Notes: generated by a model from the letters alone, not told the origin. Shown: positions 25,623 to 34,856, counted from the first letter of the stretch. The stretch: 64,000 bases of DNA from Pseudomonas sp. H1h (GCF_000633255.1 NZ_AYMJ01000009.1:1-64000); one strand, 5' to 3'. A program made the numbers and translations.

Positions 25623-25928
25623 GATGAAACTCCTAATTATTGAAAAGGAGCCTTCACCCTCGCTACCAAACGAAGGGTGGCGGCCAATACGCGGGTTGGT
25701 AGACCGGTAACTAGGAACCCGGCGCACTCGAAAGTGCCCTGCGCATGGCCACCATTAAGTACAGACCATGGGAGGTCTGCGAATGGCGTGCTATGCGACT
25801 AGTTAACTCGGGCTACCAAACCCGATCACTGCTTTTCAGTGACCATGGAACGATAAGACCCGCGTACTAGACGCACAAGCCGGCGGATTCTGGCGTAGTC
25901 GTAGGTAATGACGCAAGGTTGTGTAGCC
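25623..25928 (-). promoter_or_regulatory. structured leader RNA of the second DUF6124 gene (copy 2)
   Basis: Same layout as copy 1, read leftward. The identical core (TACGCCAGAATCCGCCGGCT) is followed by hairpin A, GTCACTG/CAGTGAT (25843-25825), and hairpin B, CGGGT/GCCCG with loop TTGGTA (25824-25809). A closing helix, 25753-25741 with 25690-25676, encloses a UUCG hairpin GCACT/AGTGC (25737-25724) and the central segment CTACCAA (25701-25695). Hairpin C (25677-25658) has loop TTTGGTAG. Every helix is kept with different bases, and the central segment complements both outer loops, as in copy 1. Confidence 0.7.
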
Positions 25929-26205
25929 TTGGGGAAGTAACGGAGGGTGTCTTTTAAACGGGGTTTTTGGGGGTGGTTAAACGAGTGGGTCAAGGGCGGC
26001 CCTCACCCCAGCCCTCTCCCGGAGGGAGAGGGGGCCGACCGAGGTGTCTTGCGCTCTACATCGACCTGAGAAACCGAGTTGATTATGGATTCAACGCGGT
26101 ATGTGCAAGTTGGCTTAGATTTTTAGACAGGTGTCGGAAATGTCCCACGGCTGATTCATTTGCCATCGATGAGGCCGACCATTTCGGGGGCTAGGGCTAG
26201 GGCTA
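25929..26205. other. island right border, no gene
   Basis: 280 bp without a gene. Contains a common intergenic palindrome CCCTCTCCC / GGGAGAGGG (26012-26032) and, at 26188-26211, a (GGGCTA)4 tandem repeat that reaches the hxcV stop codon. Confidence 0.5.
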
Positions 26206-26208
26206 GGG

Positions 26209-26589
26209 CTAAGGATTTTCCGGGCGGCTGAGCAACGTCTCCAGCCTCGCCAGTGCCGGCGCTTCCTGGCTGCGGTCGAAGACCTGGAGGCCGACCTTGA
26301 GCAAGCGGCCGTTTTCCGCGGCAGAGATGATCTGCTCGCAGCGCAGCATCAGCCGCCCCTGATCGCAATCCTGCGCTTTCATGCCCATCGGCAACTTGCC
26401 TTCCAACCGAAGTTCAGCCATACGACTCTGCGCCGCAATCATCGCAATCGAGCGATCCCGCAAAACCCCGCTGCTCTGCGTCATCAACCCCGCCACGCGC
26501 ACGGCGGCGGACATGGCGACGGCGATGATCGCCAGCGCGACGAGCACTTCAATCAGGGTGAATCCGGCTTGCGGGGAGGGGGTGCGCAT
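26209..26589 (-). CDS. hxcV: type II secretion minor pseudopilin GspI (HxcV)
   Basis: 126 aa from MRTPSPQAGFTLIEVLVALA: cleavage after the Gly, Phe+1, Glu+5. Later features of GspI: IAMIAAQSRMAELRLEGKLP and a short C-terminal sheet. It nucleates the pseudopilus tip with GspJ and GspK. It is divergent from hxcT. The frame is open to 26658, but the extra 23 residues precede a complete leader. The stop is the first of a run of in-frame TAG codons made by the GGGCTA repeat. Confidence 0.8.
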   Translation of the reverse strand: MRTPSPQAGFTLIEVLVALAIIAVAMSAAVRVAGLMTQSSGVLRDRSIAMIAAQSRMAELRLEGKLPMGMKAQDCDQGRLMLRCEQIISAAENGRLLKVGLQVFDRSQEAPALARLETLLSRPENP

Positions 26590-26735
26590 CGGGGTCTCGG
26601 GCGGTCGGGCAGCCCTTGACGCTAACGCCCGTGCTTGACGGCTTGACGACGAAAACACCCGAGGATTTTCAACATCCCTGACATATCTTCTTGCAACACT
26701 GCGCGTCGAATCGAATCAAGCCAGGGAATGACGAG

Positions 26736-27194
26736 ATGGATATCGCGCAGTTCAAACAGCCCAATCGACCGAGCCGGATGCCCCGTGGGCAGCAGGGTTT
26801 CACGCTGATCGAGATCATGGTGGTCGTGGTGATTCTCGGGATTCTGGCGGCGATGGTGGTGCCCAAGGTGCTCGACCGGCCGGATCAGGCGCGGGCCACG
26901 GCGGCGAAGCAGGATATTGGCGGGTTGATGCAGGCGCTGAAGCTGTATCGCCTCGATCACGGCACTTACCCGAGCCAGAGTCAGGGCCTGAAGGTGCTGG
27001 TGGAGCGGCCGGCCGATGCGAAGAACAGCAACTGGCGCTCGTACCTGGAGCGTCTGCCGAATGACCCGTGGGGTCGTCCTTATCAGTACCTTAATCCCGG
27101 TGCCAACGGCGAGATCGACATCTTTTCCCTCGGCGCCGACGGCCAGCCTGACGGCGACGGCGTGAATGCCGACATCGGTTCCTGGCAGTTGTAA
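26736..27194 (+). CDS. hxcT: type II secretion major pseudopilin GspG (HxcT)
   Basis: 152 aa. Prepilin cleavage at RGQQG|FTLIEIMVVVVILGIL, Glu+5 present. The GspG body is typical: PKVLDRPDQARATAAKQDIG, LYRLDHGTYPSQSQGLKVLV and the calcium-site end FSLGADGQPDGDGVNADIGS. It forms the shaft of the pseudopilus. I chose the ATG at 26736; another ATG at 26778 would give the more usual short leader MPRGQQG. It heads a seven-gene operon running to 34804. Confidence 0.88.
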   Translation: MDIAQFKQPNRPSRMPRGQQGFTLIEIMVVVVILGILAAMVVPKVLDRPDQARATAAKQDIGGLMQALKLYRLDHGTYPSQSQGLKVLVERPADAKNSNWRSYLERLPNDPWGRPYQYLNPGANGEIDIFSLGADGQPDGDGVNADIGSWQL

Positions 27195-27202
27195 GGCCGG
27201 TC

Positions 27203-28156
27203 ATGAACAGCCAATCGAACCAGCAGGGGATGGCGATCATCAGTGCGCTGCTGATTGCGGCGGTGGTCGCGGTGATCGCCGCCGGCATGCTGACCCGCCA
27301 GAGCGTTTCGACCCGAGCGTTGGAGGCCGAACAACTGCGGGTGCAGGGCCGTTGGGTGTTGCACGGCGGGTTGGAGATCAGTCGGCAATTGTTGTGGGAT
27401 GCGCGGCAGCGCGATCCGCTGACTCGCCTCGATCAACCTTGGGCGCAGTTGTTGAACACCCAGGGTTTCGAGGGGCGGCTGGAGGACGAGCAGGGCAAGT
27501 TCAATCTGCGCAATCTGGTGGCCAACGAGCGGATCGATGACGCGCAGGTGCAGGCGTTCGAGCGTTTGTGCGAGTTGATCGGTGTCAGCAGCGGCTTGAG
27601 CCGGCGCATCAGTCAGCGGGTGATTGGCTCTTATCCGCACCTGTTGAATGCCCAAGTGGTGGACAAGCCTGTGGCGAAAAATACCTTCGACAGCGGGCGT
27701 GCGACGTCGCCGTCTGCTTCGCGCAAACCGCAATCGCCGACCTTGCCGATGCTGCGCACGCTTGACGATCTGCGCAGTGTCGACGGGGTCAACGATGCGC
27801 TGTTGGCGAAACTGGCGCCGTACCTGACGGTGATTCCGGCGACCACCTGGCTCAATGGCAACACGGCCACGGCGCCGGTGCTGGCGGCTTATGTGCCGGG
27901 GTTGTCGCTGGAGCGGGCGCAGGCGTTGATCAATGAGCGTGATGCCGGGCGCTGGTTCATCAATCGCGGGGATTTCGTCAATCGGCTGCGTTTGCCGCAA
28001 CTGGAGATCACCAGCGTCAAGGTCGGCATCACCAGCGACTGGTTTCGGCTGCGCGGGCAGGCGCGGCGTGATCAGCGACGAGTGAGCCTCGATGCGTTGT
28101 TGCATCGCAGTGAAGACCGCTTGCCGCAAGTGATCTGGTCGCGGGTGGGCGTATGA
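27203..28156 (+). CDS. hxcX: type II secretion minor pseudopilin GspK (HxcX)
   Basis: 317 aa. The leader MNSQSNQQG is followed by MAIISALLIAAVVAVIAAGM, a pseudopilin helix in which the +5 position is not Glu, as expected of GspK. The large alpha domain follows (FEGRLEDEQGKFNLRNLVAN), plus the helix-hairpin part YVPGLSLERAQALINERDAG. It caps the pseudopilus. Its stop overlaps the next start (ATGA). Confidence 0.85.
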   Translation: MNSQSNQQGMAIISALLIAAVVAVIAAGMLTRQSVSTRALEAEQLRVQGRWVLHGGLEISRQLLWDARQRDPLTRLDQPWAQLLNTQGFEGRLEDEQGKFNLRNLVANERIDDAQVQAFERLCELIGVSSGLSRRISQRVIGSYPHLLNAQVVDKPVAKNTFDSGRATSPSASRKPQSPTLPMLRTLDDLRSVDGVNDALLAKLAPYLTVIPATTWLNGNTATAPVLAAYVPGLSLERAQALINERDAGRWFINRGDFVNRLRLPQLEITSVKVGITSDWFRLRGQARRDQRRVSLDALLHRSEDRLPQVIWSRVGV

Positions 28157-29298
28157 GCCAGTTGCGCGTGAGTTTGCCGCCGCTGGCGGAGCTGAGCCTC
28201 GACAGTGAAGTGGATTGTGTGTGGCTGGATCGTCAGGGGCAGGTCACGCGGCAGGAACGCGTGCGACTCGGCGCGCTGCCGAAGCAACCGCTGGTGTGTT
28301 TTCTGCACCCGTCGGACAGCCTGTTGGCGAGCATCGATCTGCCGCCGCTGCCCGCGAACAAAACCGCTGCGGCGGTGCAATGTGCGGCACAGGCCTTGAT
28401 GCTCGGTGACAGCGCCGAGATGCATATCGCCCACAGTGCCCGCAATGAAAGCGGCCAGGTGCAGATTGCCTGGGTAGCACGCAAGGAATTGCAGCACCTC
28501 GGGCAATTCGGCTTGAACCTCAAAGGCCTGTACCCGGCGGCCTACAGTTTGCCGGTGATGGTCGGCGGCGTCGGTTGTCTGCACGACGATCATCTGTTGC
28601 TGCGCCACGGCACGAATGCGGCGCAGGTGCAGCCGATGATCGATGAAGCGTGGTTGCTGGAAACCGGTCTGCCGGCGCACTGGGTCGGTGACGGCGCGCC
28701 CGAAGCGGTGCAATCGATATTGGCCGACACGCAACGCTGCTCCGGCCCGTTGCCAAACTGGGGCTTGCACGGCGGCCTTCAACAACCGGGCACCGAACAT
28801 CGCGGCTGGGGCAGGGCGCTGGGTTGCTGTGCGCTGGCACTGGCGGTGTGGGTGATCGGTTTGAACCTGTACGCCGCCCGCGAGGCCGGGCAGGGCCAGC
28901 AGCTCAAGGCGCAGATGGCGCAGCGGGTGAAGCAGGTGTTCCCCGAGTTGCCGGTGATACTCAATCCGCTGCAACAGGCGCGTCAGCAAATCGCGGCTCG
29001 CCAGCAAGGCGCGGCGGATGCGCCGGGGCAGGATTTTACGCGGCTGGTGTCGCAGGCCGGCAGCGGCATGCCGTCCATGACGGGCACGGTGCAGCGTCTG
29101 GAGTTCGTCGACGGCGCGTTGCAATTGAGTCTGCTGCCCGAGGCCCGGCGTTCGGGCAACGACAAGGACTGGCAAGGCACGCTGGCCCAGGCCGGTATCA
29201 GCATCAGCCCGAATGACGACGGCTGGGTCCTGCGCCCGGCAGGCGAAGCGACCGCCGCCACCGACAACGACGACAGCAGCGGAGCCGAAGATGAATAG
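28153..29298 (+). CDS. hxcY: type II secretion platform protein GspL (HxcY)
   Basis: 381 aa. A cytoplasmic actin-like domain (about 1-215: LVCFLHPSDSLLASIDLPPL) precedes a single TM helix (ALGCCALALAVWVIGLNLYA, about residues 222-241) and a periplasmic coiled/ferredoxin-like part. GspL links the ATPase GspE to GspM in the inner membrane. Overlaps hxcX by 4 bp and hxcZ by 8 bp. Confidence 0.82.
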   Translation: MSQLRVSLPPLAELSLDSEVDCVWLDRQGQVTRQERVRLGALPKQPLVCFLHPSDSLLASIDLPPLPANKTAAAVQCAAQALMLGDSAEMHIAHSARNESGQVQIAWVARKELQHLGQFGLNLKGLYPAAYSLPVMVGGVGCLHDDHLLLRHGTNAAQVQPMIDEAWLLETGLPAHWVGDGAPEAVQSILADTQRCSGPLPNWGLHGGLQQPGTEHRGWGRALGCCALALAVWVIGLNLYAAREAGQGQQLKAQMAQRVKQVFPELPVILNPLQQARQQIAARQQGAADAPGQDFTRLVSQAGSGMPSMTGTVQRLEFVDGALQLSLLPEARRSGNDKDWQGTLAQAGISISPNDDGWVLRPAGEATAATDNDDSSGAEDE

Positions 29299-29836
29299 CC
29301 CATCGCTTGCGAAATACCGCGCCGGTTGGCAGCGCTTCAACGCTCAGTTGCAGGCCCGCTGGCAGCCGTTGGCCGTGCGGGAAAAACGCATGGTCGTCGG
29401 CATGGCGGCGCTGTTGCTGGGGCTGTTTGTGTGGGTGGCGTTGGTTCAGCCGCCGCTGAAAAAGATCGCCGCCTCGCAAGTCGAAACGCCAAAGCTGCGC
29501 GCACAGGCCGAAGCGCTGGAAGTGCTGTTGCGCGACGTCAGCGCGCGCCCCGACGGGCAGAACCTGGAGCAGTCGCTGCAACAGACCTTGCAGGCCAGCG
29601 GACTGGGCGGCCATTACCAATTGGCGGCCGCGTCCGCCGGCTGGCAGTTGACCTTCGACGCGGCACCCGCCGACGCCGTGCTCGACTGGCTGCTGAGCCA
29701 ACCGCGGAATTTTTCACTGCAAGTGGTCGAGGCCCGTCTGCAACGCGCAGACGATGCCGCGACCGATGACACGGCCGGCACTCTGTCGGGCACCGTACGC
29801 ATGGATCAGGCGCTGGGCGCTAAGGAAGCTTCATGA
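29291..29836 (+). CDS. hxcZ: type II secretion platform protein GspM (HxcZ)
   Basis: 181 aa from the ATG within the end of hxcY. A cytoplasmic stub, LAVREKRMVVGMAALLLGLF (TM about residues 33-55), then a periplasmic coiled coil and a ferredoxin-like domain. The frame is open from 29213, but that part overlaps hxcY and has no ribosome site. It overlaps hxcQ by 4 bp. Confidence 0.8.
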   Translation: MNSPSLAKYRAGWQRFNAQLQARWQPLAVREKRMVVGMAALLLGLFVWVALVQPPLKKIAASQVETPKLRAQAEALEVLLRDVSARPDGQNLEQSLQQTLQASGLGGHYQLAAASAGWQLTFDAAPADAVLDWLLSQPRNFSLQVVEARLQRADDAATDDTAGTLSGTVRMDQALGAKEAS

Positions 29837-32190
29837 AGGGGTCAGGATCCAAACGCATGGCGTTGCCGATGCTGTTGATGGCATTGAGCGCGTGCAGCAA
29901 CACCACACCACCGAATCAACCGCCCCTGCTGGTGGACAGCGAACTCGGCCGGCCGCTGGCCAACACCCAGCGCAGTGGCGACGCGGTGCTCGACCGCGAG
30001 CGCGCGCAGGTTCAGGTAAAACCTGCGCCGAAGCAATTGCACAACATCACCGAACGCGCCCGCAGTGGCGGTTCGGCGCGGGGCACGACGCTGCCGGCCA
30101 ATCCGTTGGGCGATCAACCGGTGACGCTGAATTTCGTCGACGCGGATATTCAAGCGGTGGTGCGGGCGTTGTCGCGCTCGACCGGCCAGCAGTTTCTGGT
30201 CGATCCACGGGTCAAGGGCAACCTGACGCTGGTCTCCGAAGGTCAGGTGCCGGCGCATCAAGCCTACGACATGCTGCTGGCGGCGCTGCGCATGCAGGGC
30301 TTCAGCGTGGTCGATGTCGGCGGCGTGGCGCAGGTGGTGCCGGAGGCCGACGCCAAGTTGCTCGGCGGGCCGATCTACAGCGCTGACAAACCGGCCGGCA
30401 ACGGCATGCTCACCCGCACGTTCCGCCTGCAATACGAGAACGCGGTGAACCTGATCCCGGTGCTGCGCCCGATCGTGTCGCCGAACAATCCTATCAACGC
30501 TTATCCCGGCAACAACACCATCGTCGTCACCGACTACGCCGAGAACCTCACGCGGGTCGCGCAGTTGATTCAGGGCATCGACACCCCGAGCGCCATCGAC
30601 ACCGACGTGGTGCAGATCCAGAACGGCATCGCTGCCGATATCGCGCCGATGGTCGCCGACCTACTCGACGCACCGGGCAACGATCCAACGCAGAAAATCG
30701 CAGTGATCGGCGACCCGCGCTCCAACACCATCATCATCCGCGCCGGCAGCCCCGAGCGCACGGAGCTGGCGCGCAACCTGATCTACAAACTCGACAACGC
30801 CCAGAGCAATCCGAGCAATCTGCACGTGGTCTATCTGCGCAACGCCCAGGCTGGAAAACTGGCCCAGGCCCTGCGCGGATTGTTGACTGGCGAAAGCGAC
30901 AGCGGCACCAGCGACAGTGCGCGCTCGGTGCTCAGTGCGATGGGCAGCTCCACCAATTCGGGCGGAGGTCAAAACGGCCAGAGCGGCACGCAAACCAACG
31001 GCAGCACCTCGACCACCAACAGCGGCAGCACCGGCGGCAGTTACGCCCAGGGCAGCAGCGCCACCAGCGGCAGTAGCAATGCGCAAAGCAGCGAACAGAA
31101 CGTGGCCTTCAGCGCTGGCGGCGTGACTATTCAGGCCGACGCGACCACCAACACCTTGCTGATTTCCGCGCCGGAGCCGCTGTACCGCAACCTGCGTGAA
31201 GTCATCGACCTGCTCGACCAGCGTCGCGCCCAAGTGGTGATCGAAAGCTTGATCGTCGAAGTCGGCGAGGACGATGCGAGCGAGTTCGGCGTGCAATGGC
31301 AGACCGGTAATCTCGCTGGTAATGGCGTGATCGGCGGTGCCAACCTTGGCGGTTCGGGGATCAACGTCAACGGCAAGACCAGTGTCGATGTGTTGCCCAA
31401 AGGTTTGAACCTCGGCTACGTCAACGGCACCGTCGACATCCCCGGCATCGGCAAGATTCTCGACCTGAAAGTGCTGGCCCGGGCGCTGAAGAGCAAGGGC
31501 GGCACCAACGTGCTGTCGACGCCGAACCTGCTGACGCTGGACAACGAAGCGGCGAGTATTTTCGTCGGCCAGACCATCCCGTTTGTCAGTGGCAGTTACG
31601 TGACTGGCGGCGGGGGCACCAGCAACAACCCATTCCAGACCGTGACCCGCGAAGAGGTCGGTTTGAAGCTCAACGTGCGGCCGCAGATTTCCGAGGGCGG
31701 CACGGTGAAGCTCGACATTTATCAGGAAGTCAGCAGCATCGACGAGCGCGCTTCGGCCGCTTCGACCTCGGCGGGGATCGTCACCAGCAAACGTGCGATC
31801 GACACCAGCATCCTGCTCGATGACGGCCAGATCATGGTGCTCGGCGGTCTGCTGCAGGACGGCTACAGCCAGAGCAACGACGCAGTGCCTTGGTTGTCGA
31901 CGATTCCAGGGATCGGCGCGCTGTTTCGCAACGAGCGCCGCTCGATCACCAAGACCAATCTGATGGTGTTCCTGCGCCCGTACATCATCCGCGACAGCGC
32001 GGCGGGGCGCAGCATCACGCTTAACCGCTACGATTTCATGCGCCGCGCTCAGGGCGGTCTGCAACCGGAACGCAGCTGGGCGATGCCGGACATGCAGGCG
32101 CCGCAATTGCCGACCGCTGCGCAGGGCGTGCCGGCGTCGCTGCCGGGCACCGGCCCGCGCGCGACCATCAAAGCGGTGCCGCTGCAATGA
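29833..32190 (+). CDS. hxcQ: type II secretin GspD (HxcQ), lipoprotein form
   Basis: 785 aa. The signal peptide ends in a lipobox with Cys21 (LLMALSACSN), so the secretin is itself lipidated, the reported property of HxcQ that removes the need for a pilotin. N0 domain from about 95 (VTLNFVDADIQAVVRALSRS), then N1-N3. A Ser/Thr/Gly/Asn linker at about residues 360-425 interrupts N3. The secretin core runs from about 430 (PNLLTLDNEAASIFVGQTIP; DTSILLDDGQIMVLGGLLQD; TNLMVFLRPYIIRD). It forms the outer-membrane channel. Confidence 0.92.
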   Translation: MKGSGSKRMALPMLLMALSACSNTTPPNQPPLLVDSELGRPLANTQRSGDAVLDRERAQVQVKPAPKQLHNITERARSGGSARGTTLPANPLGDQPVTLNFVDADIQAVVRALSRSTGQQFLVDPRVKGNLTLVSEGQVPAHQAYDMLLAALRMQGFSVVDVGGVAQVVPEADAKLLGGPIYSADKPAGNGMLTRTFRLQYENAVNLIPVLRPIVSPNNPINAYPGNNTIVVTDYAENLTRVAQLIQGIDTPSAIDTDVVQIQNGIAADIAPMVADLLDAPGNDPTQKIAVIGDPRSNTIIIRAGSPERTELARNLIYKLDNAQSNPSNLHVVYLRNAQAGKLAQALRGLLTGESDSGTSDSARSVLSAMGSSTNSGGGQNGQSGTQTNGSTSTTNSGSTGGSYAQGSSATSGSSNAQSSEQNVAFSAGGVTIQADATTNTLLISAPEPLYRNLREVIDLLDQRRAQVVIESLIVEVGEDDASEFGVQWQTGNLAGNGVIGGANLGGSGINVNGKTSVDVLPKGLNLGYVNGTVDIPGIGKILDLKVLARALKSKGGTNVLSTPNLLTLDNEAASIFVGQTIPFVSGSYVTGGGGTSNNPFQTVTREEVGLKLNVRPQISEGGTVKLDIYQEVSSIDERASAASTSAGIVTSKRAIDTSILLDDGQIMVLGGLLQDGYSQSNDAVPWLSTIPGIGALFRNERRSITKTNLMVFLRPYIIRDSAAGRSITLNRYDFMRRAQGGLQPERSWAMPDMQAPQLPTAAQGVPASLPGTGPRATIKAVPLQ

Positions 32191-33593
32191 GCGCATTGCC
32201 CTACGCCTGGGCCAAGGCGCAGCGGATTCTGCTGCGCGACGGCGTGCTGACGGTGTGCCCGTCGACGCCGGGCTGGTCGATCAGCGAGGTGCGCCGGCAG
32301 TTCGGCGCGGCGAAGCTTGAGCGGGTACGCGATGACGAACTCGACGGCCTGCTGGCCAGTGCCTACGCCGACACCGGCAGCGCAGCGGCGGTGGTTGGCG
32401 CGGCGGAAAACGAAGTCGACCTCGACCGCCTGATGCAGGACATGCCGGAAATCACCGACCTGCTCGACACCCAGGACGGCGCGCCGGTGATCCGCATGAT
32501 CAACGCCTTGCTCACCCAGGCGGCGCGCGACGAGGCCAGCGACATTCACATCGAACCGTTCGAAACCCATTCGGTGGTGCGCTACCGGGTCGACGGCACG
32601 CTGCGCGACGTGGTGTCGCCACGCAAGGCATTGCACGGTGCGCTGGTGTCGCGGATCAAGATCATGGCGCAGCTCGATATCGCCGAAAAACGCCTGCCGC
32701 AAGACGGGCGCATTGCGTTGCGCGTAGCCGGGCGGCCGATCGATATTCGTGTTTCCACCGTGCCCACCGGTCATGGCGAGCGGGTGGTGATGCGTTTGCT
32801 GGACAAGCAGGCCGGGCGCCTGCATCTGGAAACGTTGGGCATGGACGCGCAGGTGCTGGCCAAACTCGATCACCTGATCCGCCAGCCCCACGGCATCGTG
32901 CTGGTCACCGGCCCGACCGGTAGCGGCAAGACGACGAGTTTGTATGCGGCGCTGGCGCGACTGGATGCGAGCACCAGCAACATCCTCACCGTGGAAGATC
33001 CGGTGGAATACGACTTGCCGGGCATCAGCCAGATTCAGGTCAACGCCAAGATCGACATGACTTTCGCCCTGGCGTTGCGGGCGATTCTGCGTCAGGACCC
33101 GGACATCATCATGATCGGTGAGATCCGCGACCTCGAAACCGCGCAGATCGCGGTGCAGGCTTCGCTGACCGGTCACCTGGTGCTCGCGACCCTGCACACC
33201 AACGACGCGGTGTCGGCGGTCAACCGTTTGGTCGACATGGGCGTCGAACCGTTTCTGCTGGCTTCGTCGATGCTCGGGGTGTTGGCCCAGCGCTTGGTGC
33301 GTCGCCTGTGCAATCAGTGCAAACAGGAAGACACGGCGACGCCCGGCACCTGGCGCCCGGTGGGTTGCGCGGCGTGCAATCACACCGGTTACAGCGGTCG
33401 TACCGGCATTCACGAATTGTTCTGCATCGATGACGACATCCGCACCCTGATTCACCAAGGGGCAGGGGAGCAGGCGTTGCGTGCGGCGGCGAGCAAGGCC
33501 GGGATGTTCAGCCTGCGTGAGGACGGTGAGCGCTGGATTCGCAGCGGTGCCACGGCGCCGGAAGAAATCCTTCGTGTGACACGGGACGCCTGA
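32187..33593 (+). CDS. hxcR: type II secretion ATPase GspE (HxcR)
   Basis: 468 aa. N-terminal GspL-binding domain, then EASDIHIEPFETHSVVRYRV. Walker A GPTGSGKTTS at about 242-251, Asp box VEDPVEYDLPGISQIQVNAK, Walker B DPDIIMIGEIRDLETAQIAV and the His box LATLHTNDA. The C-terminal metal domain has CNQCKQ and CAACNHTGYSGRTG. It powers pseudopilus assembly at the inner face of the membrane. Overlaps hxcQ (ATGA) and hxcS by single-base or codon overlap. Confidence 0.93.
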   Translation: MSALPYAWAKAQRILLRDGVLTVCPSTPGWSISEVRRQFGAAKLERVRDDELDGLLASAYADTGSAAAVVGAAENEVDLDRLMQDMPEITDLLDTQDGAPVIRMINALLTQAARDEASDIHIEPFETHSVVRYRVDGTLRDVVSPRKALHGALVSRIKIMAQLDIAEKRLPQDGRIALRVAGRPIDIRVSTVPTGHGERVVMRLLDKQAGRLHLETLGMDAQVLAKLDHLIRQPHGIVLVTGPTGSGKTTSLYAALARLDASTSNILTVEDPVEYDLPGISQIQVNAKIDMTFALALRAILRQDPDIIMIGEIRDLETAQIAVQASLTGHLVLATLHTNDAVSAVNRLVDMGVEPFLLASSMLGVLAQRLVRRLCNQCKQEDTATPGTWRPVGCAACNHTGYSGRTGIHELFCIDDDIRTLIHQGAGEQALRAAASKAGMFSLREDGERWIRSGATAPEEILRVTRDA

Positions 33594-34804
33594 TGAATCG
33601 CTATCGTTTTGAAGCCGCCGATGCCAGCGGCAAGATCGAATCCGGGCATCTGGAGGCGGAGAGTCAGGGCGCGGCATTTGGCGCGCTGCGCGGACGCGGC
33701 TTGACGGCGTTGTCGGTGGAGAAGGAAAGCGACGTCTCCCAGCACGGTGGCGGTGGCTTGTTCAGTGCCAGGATGTCGGATAACGATCTGGCTTGGGCCA
33801 CGCGACAGTTGTCGAGTCTGTTGGGCGCCAGCCTCCCGTTGGAGGCCGCGTTGAGCGCCACGGTCGAGCAGGCCGAGAAAAAACACATCGCCCACACCCT
33901 CAGCGCCGTGCGCGCCGATGTGCGCAGCGGTATGCGCCTGGCCGAAGCGCTGGCGGCGCGGCCACGGGATTTTCCGGAGATTTATAGGGCGCTGATTGCG
34001 GCGGGCGAGGAGTCCGGCGATCTGGCGCAGGTCATGGAGCGGCTGGCGGATTACATCGAAGAACGCAACAACCTGCGCGGCAAAATTCTCACCGCGTTCA
34101 TCTATCCGGGCGTGGTCGGGTTGGTGTCGATCGGCATTGTGATCTTCCTGCTCAGTTACGTGGTGCCGCAGGTGGTCAGCGCGTTTTCCCAGGCACGGCA
34201 GGATCTGCCGGGGCTGACGCTGGCGATGCTCAATGCCAGTGATTTCATCCGTGCGTGGGGTTGGTTGTGCGCGGGTATCATGGCCGGTGCGTTCTGGAGC
34301 TGGCGCCTGTATCTACGCAACCCGGCGGCGCGCTTGAGTTGGCATCATCGGGTGCTGAAGTTGCCGCTGATCGGGCGGTTTGTGCTGGGGCTGAACACCG
34401 CACGGTTCGCCTCGACACTGGCGATTCTCGGCGGTGCGGGGGTGCCGTTGTTGCGCGCGCTGGAAGCAGCGCGGCAGACCTTGTCGAATGATCGCCTGAG
34501 CCTGAGCGTCAATGAGGCCACCGCCAAGGTGCGCGAAGGTGTGAACCTGGCGGCAGCGCTGAAAGTGGAGAACGTGTTTCCGCCAGTGCTGATTCACCTG
34601 ATCGCCAGCGGCGAGAAAACCGGTGCATTGCCGCCGATGCTCGAACGTGCAGCGCAAACGCTGTCGCGGGATATCGAGCGCCGGGCGATGGGTATGACCG
34701 CGTTGCTGGAGCCGCTGATGATCGTGGTGATGGGCGGGGTGGTTTTGGTGATTGTGATGGCGGTGTTGTTGCCGATCATCGAGATCAATCAGTTGGTGCA
34801 GTAG
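33593..34804 (+). CDS. hxcS: type II secretion platform protein GspF (HxcS)
   Basis: 403 aa. Two repeated T2SF domains: LAWATRQLSSLLGASLPLEA with YRALIAAGEESGDLAQVMER, and NTARFASTLAILGGAGVPLL with HLIASGEKTGALPPMLERAA. TM segments lie near 170, 220 and 378-398 (MIVVMGGVVLVIVMAVLLPI). Last gene of the operon. Confidence 0.92.
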   Translation: MNRYRFEAADASGKIESGHLEAESQGAAFGALRGRGLTALSVEKESDVSQHGGGGLFSARMSDNDLAWATRQLSSLLGASLPLEAALSATVEQAEKKHIAHTLSAVRADVRSGMRLAEALAARPRDFPEIYRALIAAGEESGDLAQVMERLADYIEERNNLRGKILTAFIYPGVVGLVSIGIVIFLLSYVVPQVVSAFSQARQDLPGLTLAMLNASDFIRAWGWLCAGIMAGAFWSWRLYLRNPAARLSWHHRVLKLPLIGRFVLGLNTARFASTLAILGGAGVPLLRALEAARQTLSNDRLSLSVNEATAKVREGVNLAAALKVENVFPPVLIHLIASGEKTGALPPMLERAAQTLSRDIERRAMGMTALLEPLMIVVMGGVVLVIVMAVLLPIIEINQLVQ

Positions 34805-34856
34805 GGGCGTGTCTGTTGGTTTGATGTTGTCTGCTTCGGCCCCTTCGTCGGATCGC

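Noticed and set aside
13698..26208. tRNA or integrase marking the island ends
   Set aside because: Looked for cloverleaf-like segments, tyrosine recombinase motifs and flanking direct repeats; none found.
30661..33677. Two long (511- and 542-aa) minus-strand frames across hxcQ and hxcR
   Set aside because: Secretin and ATPase motifs are on the plus strand; the reverse products have no recognisable features.
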